From the NCBI RefSeq assembly GCF_015704865.1, contig NZ_JADQTO010000003.1, positions 248,001-312,000 on the forward strand: a stretch of 64,000 bases of DNA, written 5' to 3'. The DNA comes from Actinoplanes aureus. Lineage in GTDB: Bacteria; Actinomycetota; Actinomycetes; Mycobacteriales; Micromonosporaceae. Positions within the stretch are counted from its first letter, which is position 1. Every line of letters starts with the position of its first letter. The position numbers and the translations under genes are program-made. The notes under the pieces were generated by a model. That model was not told the DNA's origin, ran no database searches, and saw nothing but the letters and a program-made list of their open reading frames with translations. Positions 28,898 through 38,246 of the stretch are shown here, in pieces.

Positions 28898-29743
28898 TCA
28901 GGACAGGTGCGCGAGCCAGGCGCGCGGTCCGGCGTGCGTCACCCGGACGCCGGCGACGCGTATCGCGTACGCAACAGCGGTTCGCAGGTCCTCGCCCCGG
29001 GCGAGGCCGACGGCGAGCGCGCCGTGAAAGGCATCGCCGGCGCCGGCCGTGTCCACCGCCGCGACGCGCGGCACCTCGATCGCGCCGGACCGGCTCGCGC
29101 CCGCCTCGCTGAACCAGCGCACCGGCCGCGCGCCGTGCGTGATCACGACATGGGGCGCGTGCACGGCTGCGGCGGTGGCCTCGTCGGACGGATCGGCGGC
29201 GGCCGGGTGCCGGAAGTCGGCCGAGCAGGCCACCACCTCCGCGTGCGGGAAGATCTCCGCGAAGACCGGGCGCCAGCTGCCGGCGTCCACCAGCAGGCGC
29301 CGCGCGGCGCGCGCCGCGGCCACGGCCAGCACGGGATGATGTCCGTCGACAAGCGTCAGGTCCGCTTCGGGCAGACCCCTTTCCGGTACGCCCACCGCAC
29401 GGTTCCCCGCGTTGCGGCTGACGATGGTGCGTTCCCCGGTCCCGGCCAGCACGGTCACCGCGGAGACCGGCGGCGGCTCGGGCCAGTCCGGCGCCGCGTC
29501 GATCAGGGTCACGCCGTGGGCCGCCAGGTCCGCGCGGATCAGGTCGCCGAGCGGGTGCGCGCCGACCGCGGTGATCAGCGTGACCTCGGCCCCCAGCGCG
29601 GCGGCGGTGACGGCGGCGTTGGCGGCCGGCCCGCCCGCGGCGACCTCGACCGACTCCGACTGCACCTTCTCGTCGGCGCCGGGCAGCCGATCAACCCGCT
29701 GTACGAGGTCCACCGTGGCCAGACCGGCACAGAGAACCCGCAC
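28898..29743 (-). CDS. PfkB-family carbohydrate kinase
   Basis: 281 aa. Ribokinase fold: GGPAANAAVTAAALG (substrate-side Gly pair), and the C-terminal anion-hole and catalytic-Asp motif DTAGAGDAFHGALA. The acceptor sugar or nucleoside is not predictable from motifs. Its GTG start lies 1 bp after the stop of the 52-aa membrane peptide gene upstream, so translation is coupled. No sugar transporter is adjacent. Confidence 0.92.
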   Translation of the reverse strand: MRVLCAGLATVDLVQRVDRLPGADEKVQSESVEVAAGGPAANAAVTAAALGAEVTLITAVGAHPLGDLIRADLAAHGVTLIDAAPDWPEPPPVSAVTVLAGTGERTIVSRNAGNRAVGVPERGLPEADLTLVDGHHPVLAVAAARAARRLLVDAGSWRPVFAEIFPHAEVVACSADFRHPAAADPSDEATAAAVHAPHVVITHGARPVRWFSEAGASRSGAIEVPRVAAVDTAGAGDAFHGALAVGLARGEDLRTAVAYAIRVAGVRVTHAGPRAWLAHLS

Positions 29744-29744
29744 G

Positions 29745-29903
29745 TCAGCCGTCGGAGAGCTCGACGAAGAACGTGCCGATGTTGGTGAAGATGTCGGCCA
29801 CGCCGTCGCCCAGGCTGCGGGCCACGTCGGCGGCCTGGCCCGGGTTGGTGCCGATCCAGAAGACCAGCAGGAACACCAGGATCCAACCGAGGACCTTCTT
29901 CAT
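29745..29903 (-). CDS. 52-aa single-pass membrane peptide
   Basis: Begins MKKVLGWILVFLLVFWIGTN, a clear signal/anchor helix, then an amphipathic C-terminal part with two repeats of the ADVARSLGDGVADIF kind and a final FFVELSDG. GGAGGAG lies 5 bp upstream of the ATG. The stop precedes the PfkB start by 1 bp. It is probably a real small membrane protein that is easy to miss; function unknown. Confidence 0.7.
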   Translation of the reverse strand: MKKVLGWILVFLLVFWIGTNPGQAADVARSLGDGVADIFTNIGTFFVELSDG

Positions 29904-30039
29904 CCCGAACTCCTCCGATCCTGCCTATGCCATCCAAGATCGTGACACAGGGCGGCAAGCGGCGCAGGCGGCACGCCCAACCTGAGCCGGCCCTCAGCGA
30001 AACTGCTACCCCATTGCTTTTGACAGTTACTCTCATTTC

Positions 30040-31533
30040 ATGGCTACCTTCAAAGGGCGCTGGTACGCGCTCGGAGCACTCGCCCTCTGCACGCTCGCCA
30101 TCGGTCTGGACAGCACGGTGCTCAGCGTCGCGCTGCCGACCCTGGCCCGGGACCTGGAGGCCTCCACCGGTGACCTCCAGTGGTTCACCTCGTCGTACCT
30201 GCTGGTCCTGGCCGCCGGACTGCTGCCGGCCGGGATGCTCGGCGACCGGTACGGCCGGAAGAAGTTCCTGCTCGGCGCCCTGGTGCTGTTCGGAGCCGCC
30301 TCGGTCGCCTGCGCCTACGCGGAGTCCGCCGGCCAGCTGATCGCCGCCCGGGCGGTCCTCGGCCTCGGATCAGCCGTGATCATGGCGCTGATGGGAGCGG
30401 TCCTGACCGTTCTCTTCGACGAACAGGAACGCCCCCGCGCCCTGTCGATCTGGGTAACCGCGAACGCGCTCGGCGTACCCCTCGGTCCTCTGCTCGGTGG
30501 TTATCTGCTGGACCGCTTCCACTGGGGCTCGGTCTTCCTGATCAACCTGCCCCTCGTCGTCCTCGGCCTGATCGCGGTCGCCGTCCTGCTCCCCGAGTCG
30601 TACGGCGACCGCCACCGCCGCTTCGACCTGCCCGGAGTCCTGCTGTCCGCGGCCGGACTGGTCGCTCTCACGTACGGGATCATCGAAGCCGGCGAACGTG
30701 GCTGGAGTGACCCGCGCGCCCTGCTCACCGTCGCCTTCGGCGTCCTCGCGCTCGGCGCGCTGATCCTCTGGCAGCGGCGCGCCGCTGCCACCGGAAAGGC
30801 GCCGCTCATCGACCTCGACCTGTTCCGGAACCGGGCGTTCACCGGCGGCACGCTCTTCGCCACCATCGCCGGGTTCGCCTTCTTCGGCCTGCTCTTCACG
30901 CTGCCGCAGCTCTTCCAGGTGGTCGGCGGCGCGGACGCGCTCGGCACCGGGCTGCGCCTGCTCCCGGTGATCGGCGGCCTGCTCGTCGGCGCCCGGGTCG
31001 CCGACAAGCTCACCGCCCGGTTCGGTGCTCGCCCGGTCATCGCCACCGGCCTCGCCGTGATGGCCGCCGCGCTCTTCGCCGGTGCGGCCACCGGCCCGGA
31101 CACCGGGTACGCCTACGTGGCGGCCTGGATCACCGTGGCCGGTGTGGGCCTCGGCCTCACCATGCCGCCGTCGATGAACGCGGCGCTCGGCGCGCTCACC
31201 CCGGAACGCAGCGGCGTCGGGTCCGGCCTGATCCAGGCGCTGCGGCAGGTCGGCAGCGCGATCGGTGTGGCCGTGCTGGGCACGGTGCTGAACACGGCCT
31301 ACCGTGACGCGCTGCCCGCCTCGGCGCCGGACGCGGTCCGGGAGAGCGTCGCGGCCGCGCGGCAGTCCGGTGATCCGGCGCTGCTCGACGCGGCCCGGGA
31401 CGCCTTCACGCACGGCATGGGCGTCTCCCTGCTGGCGGCGGGCGCGGTGACGGCGGCCGGGGCGGTGCTCGCGCTGGTGGTGCTGCCGCGGACCAGGCAG
31501 GCCGTGCCGGTACTGGCAGAATCGGGGGTATGA
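30040..31533 (+). CDS. DHA2-type MFS drug:proton antiporter
   Basis: 497 aa with 14 predicted helices, EmrB/QacA class. Motif C of antiporters (WVTANALGVPLGPLLGGYL) is in helix 5; motif A (GMLGDRYGRKK) is in loop 2-3; motif D1 (LDSTVLSVALP) is in helix 1. It likely exports lipophilic compounds. It overlaps the TetR gene downstream by 4 bp (ATGA), a typical self-regulated pair. The leader is very short and AT-richer; no operator could be assigned. Confidence 0.92.
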   Translation: MATFKGRWYALGALALCTLAIGLDSTVLSVALPTLARDLEASTGDLQWFTSSYLLVLAAGLLPAGMLGDRYGRKKFLLGALVLFGAASVACAYAESAGQLIAARAVLGLGSAVIMALMGAVLTVLFDEQERPRALSIWVTANALGVPLGPLLGGYLLDRFHWGSVFLINLPLVVLGLIAVAVLLPESYGDRHRRFDLPGVLLSAAGLVALTYGIIEAGERGWSDPRALLTVAFGVLALGALILWQRRAAATGKAPLIDLDLFRNRAFTGGTLFATIAGFAFFGLLFTLPQLFQVVGGADALGTGLRLLPVIGGLLVGARVADKLTARFGARPVIATGLAVMAAALFAGAATGPDTGYAYVAAWITVAGVGLGLTMPPSMNAALGALTPERSGVGSGLIQALRQVGSAIGVAVLGTVLNTAYRDALPASAPDAVRESVAAARQSGDPALLDAARDAFTHGMGVSLLAAGAVTAAGAVLALVVLPRTRQAVPVLAESGV

Positions 31534-32135
31534 CAGCGCCCCCGACCAGCCTGCGCGAGCGCAAGAAGGCGAAGACCCGGGCCGCGATCCGCGAGCACGC
31601 GATGCGGTTGTTCGAGGAGCAGGGGTACGCGCAGACCACGGTGGACCAGATCGCCGACGCGGCCGAGGTCTCGCCGAGCACGTTCTTCCGGTACTTCCCG
31701 ACCAAGGAGGACGTCGTCCTGATCGACGACGTCGACGCGGTCCTGATCGACGCGGTCCGCGCCCAGCCCGCCGAGGTGCCGCCGGTCGAGGCGATCCGGC
31801 GCGCGATGCGCCAGGTCTTCGACGACATGAGCCCGGAGACGTGGGAGTTCGAGCGGCGGCGCCAGCGGCTGGTGCTGGGCGTACCGGAACTGCGCGCCCG
31901 GATGCTGCAGCAGATGACCGACGCCATCGACATGGTGGCCGCGGTGATCGCCGAGCGGGCCGGGCTGCCCTCGGACGACTTCTCGGCCCGGGTGACCGCG
32001 GGGGCGACGGTCGGCGCCCTGCTCGCCGTGCTGCCGTCCGGCGGCGTGGGGCACATCGAGGGCGTGACGCCGGGTGATTATCAGCGGTTGGAGAAGGCGT
32101 TGACGCTGCTCCAGGACGGGTTGCCGCTGGGCTGA
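31530..32135 (+). CDS. TetR-family regulator of the upstream exporter
   Basis: 201 aa. An N-terminal helix-turn-helix (TTVDQIADAAEVSPSTFFRYFPTKE-like region) is followed by an effector domain without recognised ligand motif. It is translationally coupled to the MFS gene (4-bp overlap) and so probably represses that transport operon. Confidence 0.9.
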   Translation: MTAPPTSLRERKKAKTRAAIREHAMRLFEEQGYAQTTVDQIADAAEVSPSTFFRYFPTKEDVVLIDDVDAVLIDAVRAQPAEVPPVEAIRRAMRQVFDDMSPETWEFERRRQRLVLGVPELRARMLQQMTDAIDMVAAVIAERAGLPSDDFSARVTAGATVGALLAVLPSGGVGHIEGVTPGDYQRLEKALTLLQDGLPLG

Positions 32136-32142
32136 GCGCTCT

Positions 32143-32205
32143 TGCTCAGCCGGTGCTTCTGCTCGGCCGGTGCTTCTGCTCGGCCGCGGTTTGCTCAGCC
32201 GGCGG
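32143..32205. repeat. 17-bp tandem repeat between convergent tetR genes
   Basis: Units TGCTCAGCCGGTGCTTC (32143), TGCTCGGCCGGTGCTTC (32160), then shortened units at 32177 and 32192. The last unit runs into the stop codon of the minus-strand tetR gene, so the gene end is part of the repeat. Confidence 0.7.
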
Positions 32206-32737
32206 TCGGCGTTCGGCCGGCCAGGGCCTCGCGGGCGGCGGCCAGGATGCGGTCGGAGAGGTCGGTGCCGGCGGTCGCCCGGGACAGCAGCAGCGCGCCG
32301 ACCAGCATGCCGGCGGCGGCCAGGTCCGCTTCGCCGCCGGCGCCCAGGCGCCGGGCGAAACCCTCAACCCCTTCGGCGTACGCCCGGCGCGTCTCGCCGC
32401 CGTCAGCCCGCGCGACGTCCCCGCCGAAACCCGCCGACGGGCATCCGGTGCCCGGGTGGTCGCGGTGGGCGGTGGAGAGGTACGCGTCGAGCAGCGCCGC
32501 CGTCCCGTTCCCGTCCAGGGCGGCGGCCTGCTCGGCGAAAGCCTGGGTGATCGCCTCCGCGACGAGCGCGTCCTTGGAGGCGAAGTGCTTGTAGAACCCG
32601 CCGTGGGTCAGTCCCGCCTCGGCCATCACGTCGGCCACGCTCACCCCGGCGACGCCTCGCTCGCGGAAGAGGCGCGCCGCCGTGGCGACGATGCGTTCCC
32701 GGTTCTGTGCGGCCTGCGCCTGCGACACCCGTCCCAT
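32195..32737 (-). CDS. TetR-family repressor of the divergent SDR gene
   Basis: 180 aa. The HTH is GVSVADVMAEAGLTHGGFYK followed by HFASKDALVAEAI, as in regulators of the AcrR/NemR kind; the middle contains a Cys (GTGCPSAGF) that in such regulators may sense electrophiles (inference). Two matching palindromes lie between this gene and the divergent SDR gene, strongly suggesting direct control. Confidence 0.9.
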   Translation of the reverse strand: MGRVSQAQAAQNRERIVATAARLFRERGVAGVSVADVMAEAGLTHGGFYKHFASKDALVAEAITQAFAEQAAALDGNGTAALLDAYLSTAHRDHPGTGCPSAGFGGDVARADGGETRRAYAEGVEGFARRLGAGGEADLAAAGMLVGALLLSRATAGTDLSDRILAAAREALAGRTPTAG

Positions 32738-32747
32738 GCCCGCAACT

Positions 32748-32769
32748 ATAGATGAGGTGTGTCATCTAT
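32748..32769. promoter_or_regulatory. TetR operator site 1
   Basis: Perfect inverted repeat ATAGATGA-N6-TCATCTAT. It starts 11 bp upstream of the tetR start and lies in the divergent promoter region. Confidence 0.75.
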
Positions 32770-32782
32770 TACCTGGCGCTCT

Positions 32783-32804
32783 TTAGATGACAGCCGTAAT
32801 CTAA
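32783..32804. promoter_or_regulatory. TetR operator site 2
   Basis: TTAGATGA-N6-TAATCTAA, the same 8-6-8 design as site 1 with one mismatch, and 35 bp centre to centre from it. It ends 6 bp before the SDR start codon, so binding should block its translation-initiation region or a leaderless transcript. Confidence 0.75.
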
Positions 32805-32809
32805 GTCGC

Positions 32810-33490
32810 ATGGAACTCACCAACGTCATCGCCGTCGTCACCGGAGCCAACCGCGGGTTCGGCCGCCACCTCGCCGCCCAGCTGCTCGAACGGGGCGCCA
32901 AGGTCTACGCCGCCGCCCGTGATCCGCGCGGTATCGACCTGCCGGGCGCCATCCCGCTGGCCCTTGACGTGACGGACCCGGAGTCGGTCGCCAAGGCCGC
33001 GGCCACGGCTGCCGACGCCACCCTGCTGATCAACAACGCCGGTGTCGCCGCCGGGCAGTCGCTGCTGGACGGTGACCTGACCGGTGTCCGGCAGGACATG
33101 GAGGTCAACTACTTCGGCACGCTGGCCGTGACCCGCGCGTTCGCCCCGGTGATCGCGGCGAACGGCGGGGGAGCGGTGCTCAACGTGCTGTCGGTGCTGT
33201 CCTGGCTGCATCCGGGCTTCGCCGGGTCGTACTCGGCGGCGAAGGCGGCGGCCTGGGCGCTGACGAACGCGAGCCGGGAACTCCTGGCGCCGAGCGGCAT
33301 CACCGTCACCGGGCTGCACGTCGGCTACATGGACACCGACATGGCCGCGTCCGTCCCGGCCGACCGCAAGGCCGACCCGGCGGTGGTGGCGAGGCTCGCA
33401 CTGGACGCGATCGCCCGTGGTGACGCGGAGGTGCTCGGCGACGACCTGACCCGTGGGGTGAAGGCCGGCCTTTCCGGCGCCGCGGCGTGA
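32810..33490 (+). CDS. Short-chain dehydrogenase/reductase
   Basis: 226 aa, classical SDR. TGANRGFGRHLAA is the cofactor motif, NNAGVAAG the structural NAG motif, and Ser / Tyr-x3-Lys (YSAAKAAAW) the catalytic set. The substrate is unknown. It is regulated by the divergent TetR through two operators. A strong hairpin follows the stop. Confidence 0.92.
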   Translation: MELTNVIAVVTGANRGFGRHLAAQLLERGAKVYAAARDPRGIDLPGAIPLALDVTDPESVAKAAATAADATLLINNAGVAAGQSLLDGDLTGVRQDMEVNYFGTLAVTRAFAPVIAANGGGAVLNVLSVLSWLHPGFAGSYSAAKAAAWALTNASRELLAPSGITVTGLHVGYMDTDMAASVPADRKADPAVVARLALDAIARGDAEVLGDDLTRGVKAGLSGAAA

Positions 33491-33492
33491 CG

Positions 33493-33536
33493 GCGGCCGG
33501 AACGGGCGCTGGGATCGTGGCGCCTGTTCCGGCCGC
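33493..33536 (+). terminator. Long-stem hairpin after the SDR gene
   Basis: 17-bp stem (33493-33509 with 33520-33536, one G-T wobble) with a 10-nt loop, beginning 2 bp after the SDR stop codon. Confidence 0.8.
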
Positions 33537-33711
33537 TCGGGAGCGATTGCCTACCGGGACCGGCGCTGCGGCCGGAAGCACGGACGTGCCGGGCGGCCAC
33601 CTGCCTGGGCCCGGCGGTCGCGTCGGGGCCGGGAGTTGGCTCGCGATCGCGCGGCTCGGCGGGGAGGTGTGGATTCGGCGGGGCGGCCGGTGCGCGTACC
33701 CGGAAAGGGTT

Positions 33712-34482
33712 TTATTTGTTGGTCTCGTCGCGCCAGGAGATCCACTCGCGGAGTTCGGTGAGGTCGGGGTCGGGGCCGCCGACGTGGACGGTGAACAGGC
33801 GGGCGCCGGCGGTGTGCAGGCGTTCGCGGGTGCCGGGGCGGGCTACCACCGAGACCTCGATCTCGGCCGGGTCGCGGCCGATCGCCTCGCAGTGGCCGCG
33901 CAGGACGCCCAGCTTGTGTTCGACGCCGTCGGCGTCGGCGAGGGTGTGCCAGATGTCGGCGTGCTTGGCCACCAGGCGCAGCGTCTTCTTCTCGCCGCCG
34001 CCGCCGATCAGGACCGGGATCTTGCGGGTGGGCGGCGGGTTGAGCTTGCCCCAGCGGGCCTCGATGCGGGGCAGGGCCTCGGCCAGGTCGTCGAGGCGGC
34101 TGCCGGCGGTGCCGAAGTCGTAGCCGTATTCGGTGTAGTCGCGTTCGAACCAGCCGGAACCGATGCCGAGGATGAGCCGGCCGCCGGAGATGTGGTCGAC
34201 GGTGCGGGCCATGTCGGCGAGCAGTTCCGGGTTGCGGTAGCTGTTGCAGCTGACCAGCGGCCCGATCTCGACGCGGGAGGTGGCCTCGGCCCAGGCGGCC
34301 AGCATGGTCCAGCACTCGAAGTGCAGGCCGTCCGGCTCTCCGTTGAGCGGATAGAAATGGTCCCAGTTGAAGATGATGTCCACGCCGAGGTCCTCGGCCT
34401 CCGACGCTGTGCGGCGGATGGTGGCGTAGTCCATGTGCTGCGGCTGCAACTGCAAGGCGATCCGAATCGGCCTATCGATCAT
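33712..34482 (-). CDS. LLM-class F420-dependent oxidoreductase
   Basis: 256 aa, luciferase-like TIM barrel. IRIALQLQPQHMDYATIR, GVDIIFNWDHFYP, SGGRLILGIGSGWFERDYTEYG and PVLIGGGGEKKTLRLVA match the TIGR03560-like F420 oxidoreductases. ATG 34482 is the natural family start; upstream open frame is not conserved. It uses F420H2 as hydride carrier (family knowledge); the substrate is unknown. Confidence 0.9.
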   Translation of the reverse strand: MIDRPIRIALQLQPQHMDYATIRRTASEAEDLGVDIIFNWDHFYPLNGEPDGLHFECWTMLAAWAEATSRVEIGPLVSCNSYRNPELLADMARTVDHISGGRLILGIGSGWFERDYTEYGYDFGTAGSRLDDLAEALPRIEARWGKLNPPPTRKIPVLIGGGGEKKTLRLVAKHADIWHTLADADGVEHKLGVLRGHCEAIGRDPAEIEVSVVARPGTRERLHTAGARLFTVHVGGPDPDLTELREWISWRDETNK

Positions 34483-34492
34483 GTCGCGAAGC

Positions 34493-34927
34493 TTAATTGC
34501 ACGTGCCGTCCAGCTTCTGGCCGATCGCCGTGAACTCGCCGTTGAGGAAGGCCTCCGGGTCGCCGGACTGCGAGGCTCGGGTGAGGTCGCCGGCGATCGC
34601 GTCGACGGCCGCACGCTGGGCCGGGTCGGCGCTCTGCTCGCCGGCCGTGGTGATCTGGCCGGCCATGTCGGCGAAGGTCTTCTGCATGCCCGCGCGGGCG
34701 TCGGCGCCGTCGCCGGTCGCGTACTCGGCGAGGCGCACCGCACCCGAGGTGAGCACGGCGTGGACCGCGCTGCACACGTACGCCGGCTGGCCGGCCGAGG
34801 CGGACGGCGCCGGCGCGATGCTGACCGGCACCGGCAGTGAGCCGGGCGCGACCTCGATCTCGCACCCGGCGCTCGCCAGCAGGCACGCGGCCAGGGCGGT
34901 GGTCAGTGCGGCACGGCGTCGCGGCAC
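34493..34927 (-). CDS. Small lipoprotein
   Basis: 144 aa. The signal peptide RRRAALTTALAACLLASAGC ends in a lipobox Cys. The mature part is a four-helix-like, Ala-rich protein with three further Cys, unlike any family I can name. GTG 34927 is chosen for the AAAGGGA site upstream and because longer open frames would bury the signal peptide. It sits 10 bp upstream of the LLM start on the same strand. Confidence 0.7.
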   Translation of the reverse strand: MPRRRAALTTALAACLLASAGCEIEVAPGSLPVPVSIAPAPSASAGQPAYVCSAVHAVLTSGAVRLAEYATGDGADARAGMQKTFADMAGQITTAGEQSADPAQRAAVDAIAGDLTRASQSGDPEAFLNGEFTAIGQKLDGTCN

Positions 34928-35021
34928 GGCATTCCCTTTCGTCGATCCGTACGCGGCAGCATAGTCGCTACCGGACGAGTGGTCCGACACCTTTGCGGGG
35001 AGAGGGAAGTTAGGTAGCAAT

Positions 35022-36839
35022 GTGTCCCATAACCCCAAAAACGGTAAATCAGTTGTCCGGCGGGCCCTGATCGTCGGGATCGCGACGGTGCTCGTCGCGG
35101 CCGGCGGGACGGCCTTCGCCGAGATCGTCTCCTCCGAGCCGGCCACCTCCCCGTCCTTCAACGGCTCTGTCTACGCGGTCGCCTACCGTGGCGACACCGT
35201 CTACGTGGGCGGCAACTTCACCAGCGCCGTCGTGAACGGCAAGAGCATCCCCCGGACCCGGCTCGCCGCGTTCAACGCCCGCACCGGCGTCCTGCTCGAC
35301 TGGAAGCCCGCCGCGGACGCCAACGTGCGTGCCCTCGCCGTCGACGGCGACGTGGTCTACGCGGCCGGCGACTTCGACACGATCAACGGCGAGACCCGGG
35401 ACGCGGTGGCCGGCATCGGCGCCACCAGCGGCGTGCTCACCTCGCTGCGGCACACCGTGCTCGGCCAGCCGAACGCGCTCGTGGCCGGGCACGGCAAGCT
35501 CTACGTCGGCGGGCGGATCACCGCGGTCGACGGGGTGCCGCGGGCCAACCTCGCCGCGTTCACCATCAGCACCGGCGCCCTCGACGCCTGGGCACCGGTC
35601 ACCGACGACGCGGTGAACGCGCTCGCGGTCACCCCGGACCGGGTCTACCTGGGCGGGCGGTTTCACCGCACCAACAACGTCAGCTCCACCCTGCGGCTCA
35701 GCGCGGTGGACCCGGTCACCGGTGTGCTCGACCGTGGCTTCGTGGCGAAACCGGTCTCCCAGGTCTTCGCGCTCACCGCGCACGCCGACGGCGTGTACGC
35801 GGCGCTCGGCGGACTCGGTGGGCGGGCCGTGTCGTACACGCGGACCGGCCAGACCCGCTGGACCCGGGTCTTCGACGGCGACGCCCAGGCGGTCACCGTC
35901 CTCGACGACGTGATCTACGTGGGCGGGCACTTCGACAAGGCCTGCACAACCACCAACAACGGTGCCCGGGGCATCTGCACCGACGGATCCGTACCGCGTG
36001 GCAAGCTCGCGGCCGTCGACCGGGAAGGCAACCTGCTCGGATGGTCGCCGCAGGCCAACGGGGTGGCCGGCACCCGGCAGCTGGCCGCCAGCGCGGGGCT
36101 CGGTGCGATCAGCGCGGTCGGCGACTTCACCACGGTCGGTGGGCTGGGCCGCAAGCGGTACGCCGCGTTCACCGGGGTGACGCCCCGCGAGGAGCAGACG
36201 GTCGCCTCGGACCATGTGGCGGCGTACAACTTCGACACCACCATCGCGGACGGGACCTTCGATGACGGGTCGGGACACGGGCACCTGCTGCGTGCGGTGA
36301 CCCGCAACGGTGGGGCGCCGATGCTCGTGCCGCACGGCACCGGGCAGGCCCTCCGCTTCCCGGAGAAGTGTGGCGGCGCGGAGTGCCCGCGGCTCATCCT
36401 CCAGGCCGGTGACACCGCCGACCTCAACCCCGGCGACCGGCCGCTGCGGTACGGGGCCGGGGTGCTGCTGTCCCCGGCGGAGACCGGCCGGGGCGAGAAC
36501 ATCCTCCAGAAGGGGTACTCGACCGGGGGCGGGCAGTACAAGCTGCAGGTCGACGGGCTGTCCGGCAAGCCGAGCTGCGGGATGGGCGACCAGGCCGGGG
36601 CGTACGTGGCGCGTAGCCGTACCTCGGTGGCGGACGGCAAGTGGCACTCGCTGGAATGCCGCCGCACCGGGCCGACCCTCGCCATCGTGGTCGACGACCG
36701 TCTCGAGGCGAGTGTCGCGGTGCCGGCGAGTCTGGCGGTGCAGACCACCCAGCCGTTCACCGTGGGCGGGAAGGGCGTCGGCGCCAACAACGACCAGTTC
36801 CACGGCACCCTGGACGACGTCTGGGTGGAGGTCGGCTGA
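35022..36839 (+). CDS. Secreted beta-propeller protein with C-terminal LamG domain
   Basis: 605 aa. A signal peptide ([20 protein letters not shown]) is followed by six to seven blades with a recurring VYVGGNFT / VYAAGDFDT / LYVGGRIT pattern, as in delta-60-repeat or PQQ-like exported propellers. After residue 390 comes a concanavalin/LamG-like domain ([20 protein letters not shown], then [11 protein letters not shown] and LDDVWVEVG). It probably binds carbohydrate or matrix outside the cell. GTG 35022 is used; the binding site is weak. Confidence 0.85.
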   Translation: MSHNPKNGKSVVRRALIVGIATVLVAAGGTAFAEIVSSEPATSPSFNGSVYAVAYRGDTVYVGGNFTSAVVNGKSIPRTRLAAFNARTGVLLDWKPAADANVRALAVDGDVVYAAGDFDTINGETRDAVAGIGATSGVLTSLRHTVLGQPNALVAGHGKLYVGGRITAVDGVPRANLAAFTISTGALDAWAPVTDDAVNALAVTPDRVYLGGRFHRTNNVSSTLRLSAVDPVTGVLDRGFVAKPVSQVFALTAHADGVYAALGGLGGRAVSYTRTGQTRWTRVFDGDAQAVTVLDDVIYVGGHFDKACTTTNNGARGICTDGSVPRGKLAAVDREGNLLGWSPQANGVAGTRQLAASAGLGAISAVGDFTTVGGLGRKRYAAFTGVTPREEQTVASDHVAAYNFDTTIADGTFDDGSGHGHLLRAVTRNGGAPMLVPHGTGQALRFPEKCGGAECPRLILQAGDTADLNPGDRPLRYGAGVLLSPAETGRGENILQKGYSTGGGQYKLQVDGLSGKPSCGMGDQAGAYVARSRTSVADGKWHSLECRRTGPTLAIVVDDRLEASVAVPASLAVQTTQPFTVGGKGVGANNDQFHGTLDDVWVEVG

Positions 36840-36946
36840 TGCGGGGCTTGACCTGTTTTCTGCTGACTTGAGCTGTCTTTCGCGGGCGGGGACTGTCCAA
36901 TCCGGGGTGAGCTGGCCGGTCCGGGTGCGCGCTACCGTCGGTCGCC

Positions 36947-37489
36947 GTGAGGTATCGATACGTGGGCCCGGCGGACGTGGCGGCTGCCGCGACCACCGGG
37001 CCGGGCCGCGCCGTCCGCTCGGCAGCCGACTTCACCTCGTGGGCGAGTGCGGGTCCGGGGCCGTTCACCTATGTGGTGGATCTGTCCGGGGTGCTCCGGC
37101 TGGCGCCCCGGGAGAGCGAGCACGTGGCCTGCGCCGAGGGTGGCGAGGTGCTCGCGGCCGGGGAGGTCTCGTTCACCAGGGACGGCGGTGGCTGGCGGAT
37201 CAGCGAGGTGAGCAATCAGTCGACGGGGTACTGCCCGGACCCGTCCTGCTGGCCCGCGGTGGCCGCGGCCGCTGAGCGCGCCGGCTTCGGGCATCCGGGT
37301 GGGTTCACCGCGGAGTTCGTGTTCCGGCGGTGCCCGGGGTGCGGCCAGATCTGTGTGGTCAAGGAGGGCGACTTCACCTGCGCCGTCTGCGGGAGCCCAC
37401 TGCCGGTGTGGGTGAAGCCCCGGCTATGGGTGAAGCCCCGTTTGGGTGGGGAGTCGTCGGCTCTGAACGAGGCGCTTCATCGGGAGTGA
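36947..37489 (+). CDS. Conserved hypothetical protein with C-terminal zinc ribbon
   Basis: 180 aa. The start RYRYVGPADV and the central VDLSGVLRLAPRESEHVACA, SNQSTGYCPDPSCW match an uncharacterised actinobacterial family I recognise by sequence. The C-terminus has two C-x2-C knuckles (CPGCGQICVV, CAVCG), a likely zinc ribbon. The last 30 residues come from an 18-bp direct repeat (GTGAAGCCCCGG type) and are not part of the family core. Confidence 0.75.
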   Translation: MRYRYVGPADVAAAATTGPGRAVRSAADFTSWASAGPGPFTYVVDLSGVLRLAPRESEHVACAEGGEVLAAGEVSFTRDGGGWRISEVSNQSTGYCPDPSCWPAVAAAAERAGFGHPGGFTAEFVFRRCPGCGQICVVKEGDFTCAVCGSPLPVWVKPRLWVKPRLGGESSALNEALHRE

Positions 37490-37808
37490 AGCCCCCGGCG
37501 GCCGGTGCGGACGGCGGCAGGCCGCCGGGGCGGAATCGCGTGTGCCGGTCGGAGGTCCGGCACACGCCGCTTCTCGAGCCGCCGGGGTGCCCGCCGGCCG
37601 CACTCCGCCGCCGCCGGCAACAGGCCCGGCGCGGTGGATCTGACCGGCGAGGACGGTGCCGGCAGCCCCGCCGTGTCCCGGACGGTGCGGAATTGAAGGT
37701 CATCGTTGCAGTCATGTTGCGGGAGTGCAACAGGCGTTTTGCGGATCGTCGGCGGAGCCCGATCGCGGCCGGACCTGCCTACCGAGGCGGAGCTTGCGGA
37801 GGCGGTCG
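37490..37808. other. Gene-free stretch
   Basis: About 320 bp without a gene I can support. Open frames in it are G/C-rich and without binding sites. A short AT-richer patch at 37690-37740 is the only composition change. Confidence 0.5.
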
Positions 37809-38117
37809 TCAGGATGCCGGCGGGCGTCGCCGGATGCTCCAGACGACCGCGCCTACCAGGGACAGGAGGGCGACGCCGCCGAGGGCCAGCAGCCCGGCCA
37901 CCGGGCCGCTGCCCTCCTGTTCGTCGTCGGCGTCCGCGGGCTTCTCGGAGGCGAGGATCCGGCCGGAGTCGCTCTCGACAGCCGCGCTGAGGGTTCCCGG
38001 GGGCCGGGCGTTGTCGCCGGGTCCTGCGATCGCCGGCCCTGGTGCCGCCGAGAGGGCCAGAACCAGGGCCGCGACGGCCACGACATGTCTTCCTGCTACC
38101 GCGAATGAATACCTCAC
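37809..38117 (-). CDS. Small secreted, membrane-anchored protein
   Basis: 102 aa. A signal peptide ending in GPAIAGPG, a short charged ectodomain (ESDSGRILASEKPADADDEQEG), a hydrophobic helix (VAGLLALGGVALLSLVGAVVW) and an Arg-rich tail (RRRPPAS). The order signal-ectodomain-TM-RRR resembles sortase substrates, but no LPxTG-like motif is present. Function unknown. Confidence 0.65.
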   Translation of the reverse strand: MRYSFAVAGRHVVAVAALVLALSAAPGPAIAGPGDNARPPGTLSAAVESDSGRILASEKPADADDEQEGSGPVAGLLALGGVALLSLVGAVVWSIRRRPPAS

Positions 38118-38246
38118 GTCCTATTAGAACGGTGAGAATCGTCGATCGGATCGGTCTGGATCACTGCGGAACCAGGATGGCGGGGGGATGGTGGCGGGTG
38201 ACCAGCGCGCCTGCCGGAGGATGGCCGCACCGGCCAGGATCGCCGG

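Noticed and set aside
30020..30025. TTGACA as -35 box of the first MFS exporter
   Set aside because: The matching -10 would fall inside the coding sequence.
37809..38117. Sortase-anchored protein
   Set aside because: It has signal, helix and Arg tail but no LPxTG-like motif.
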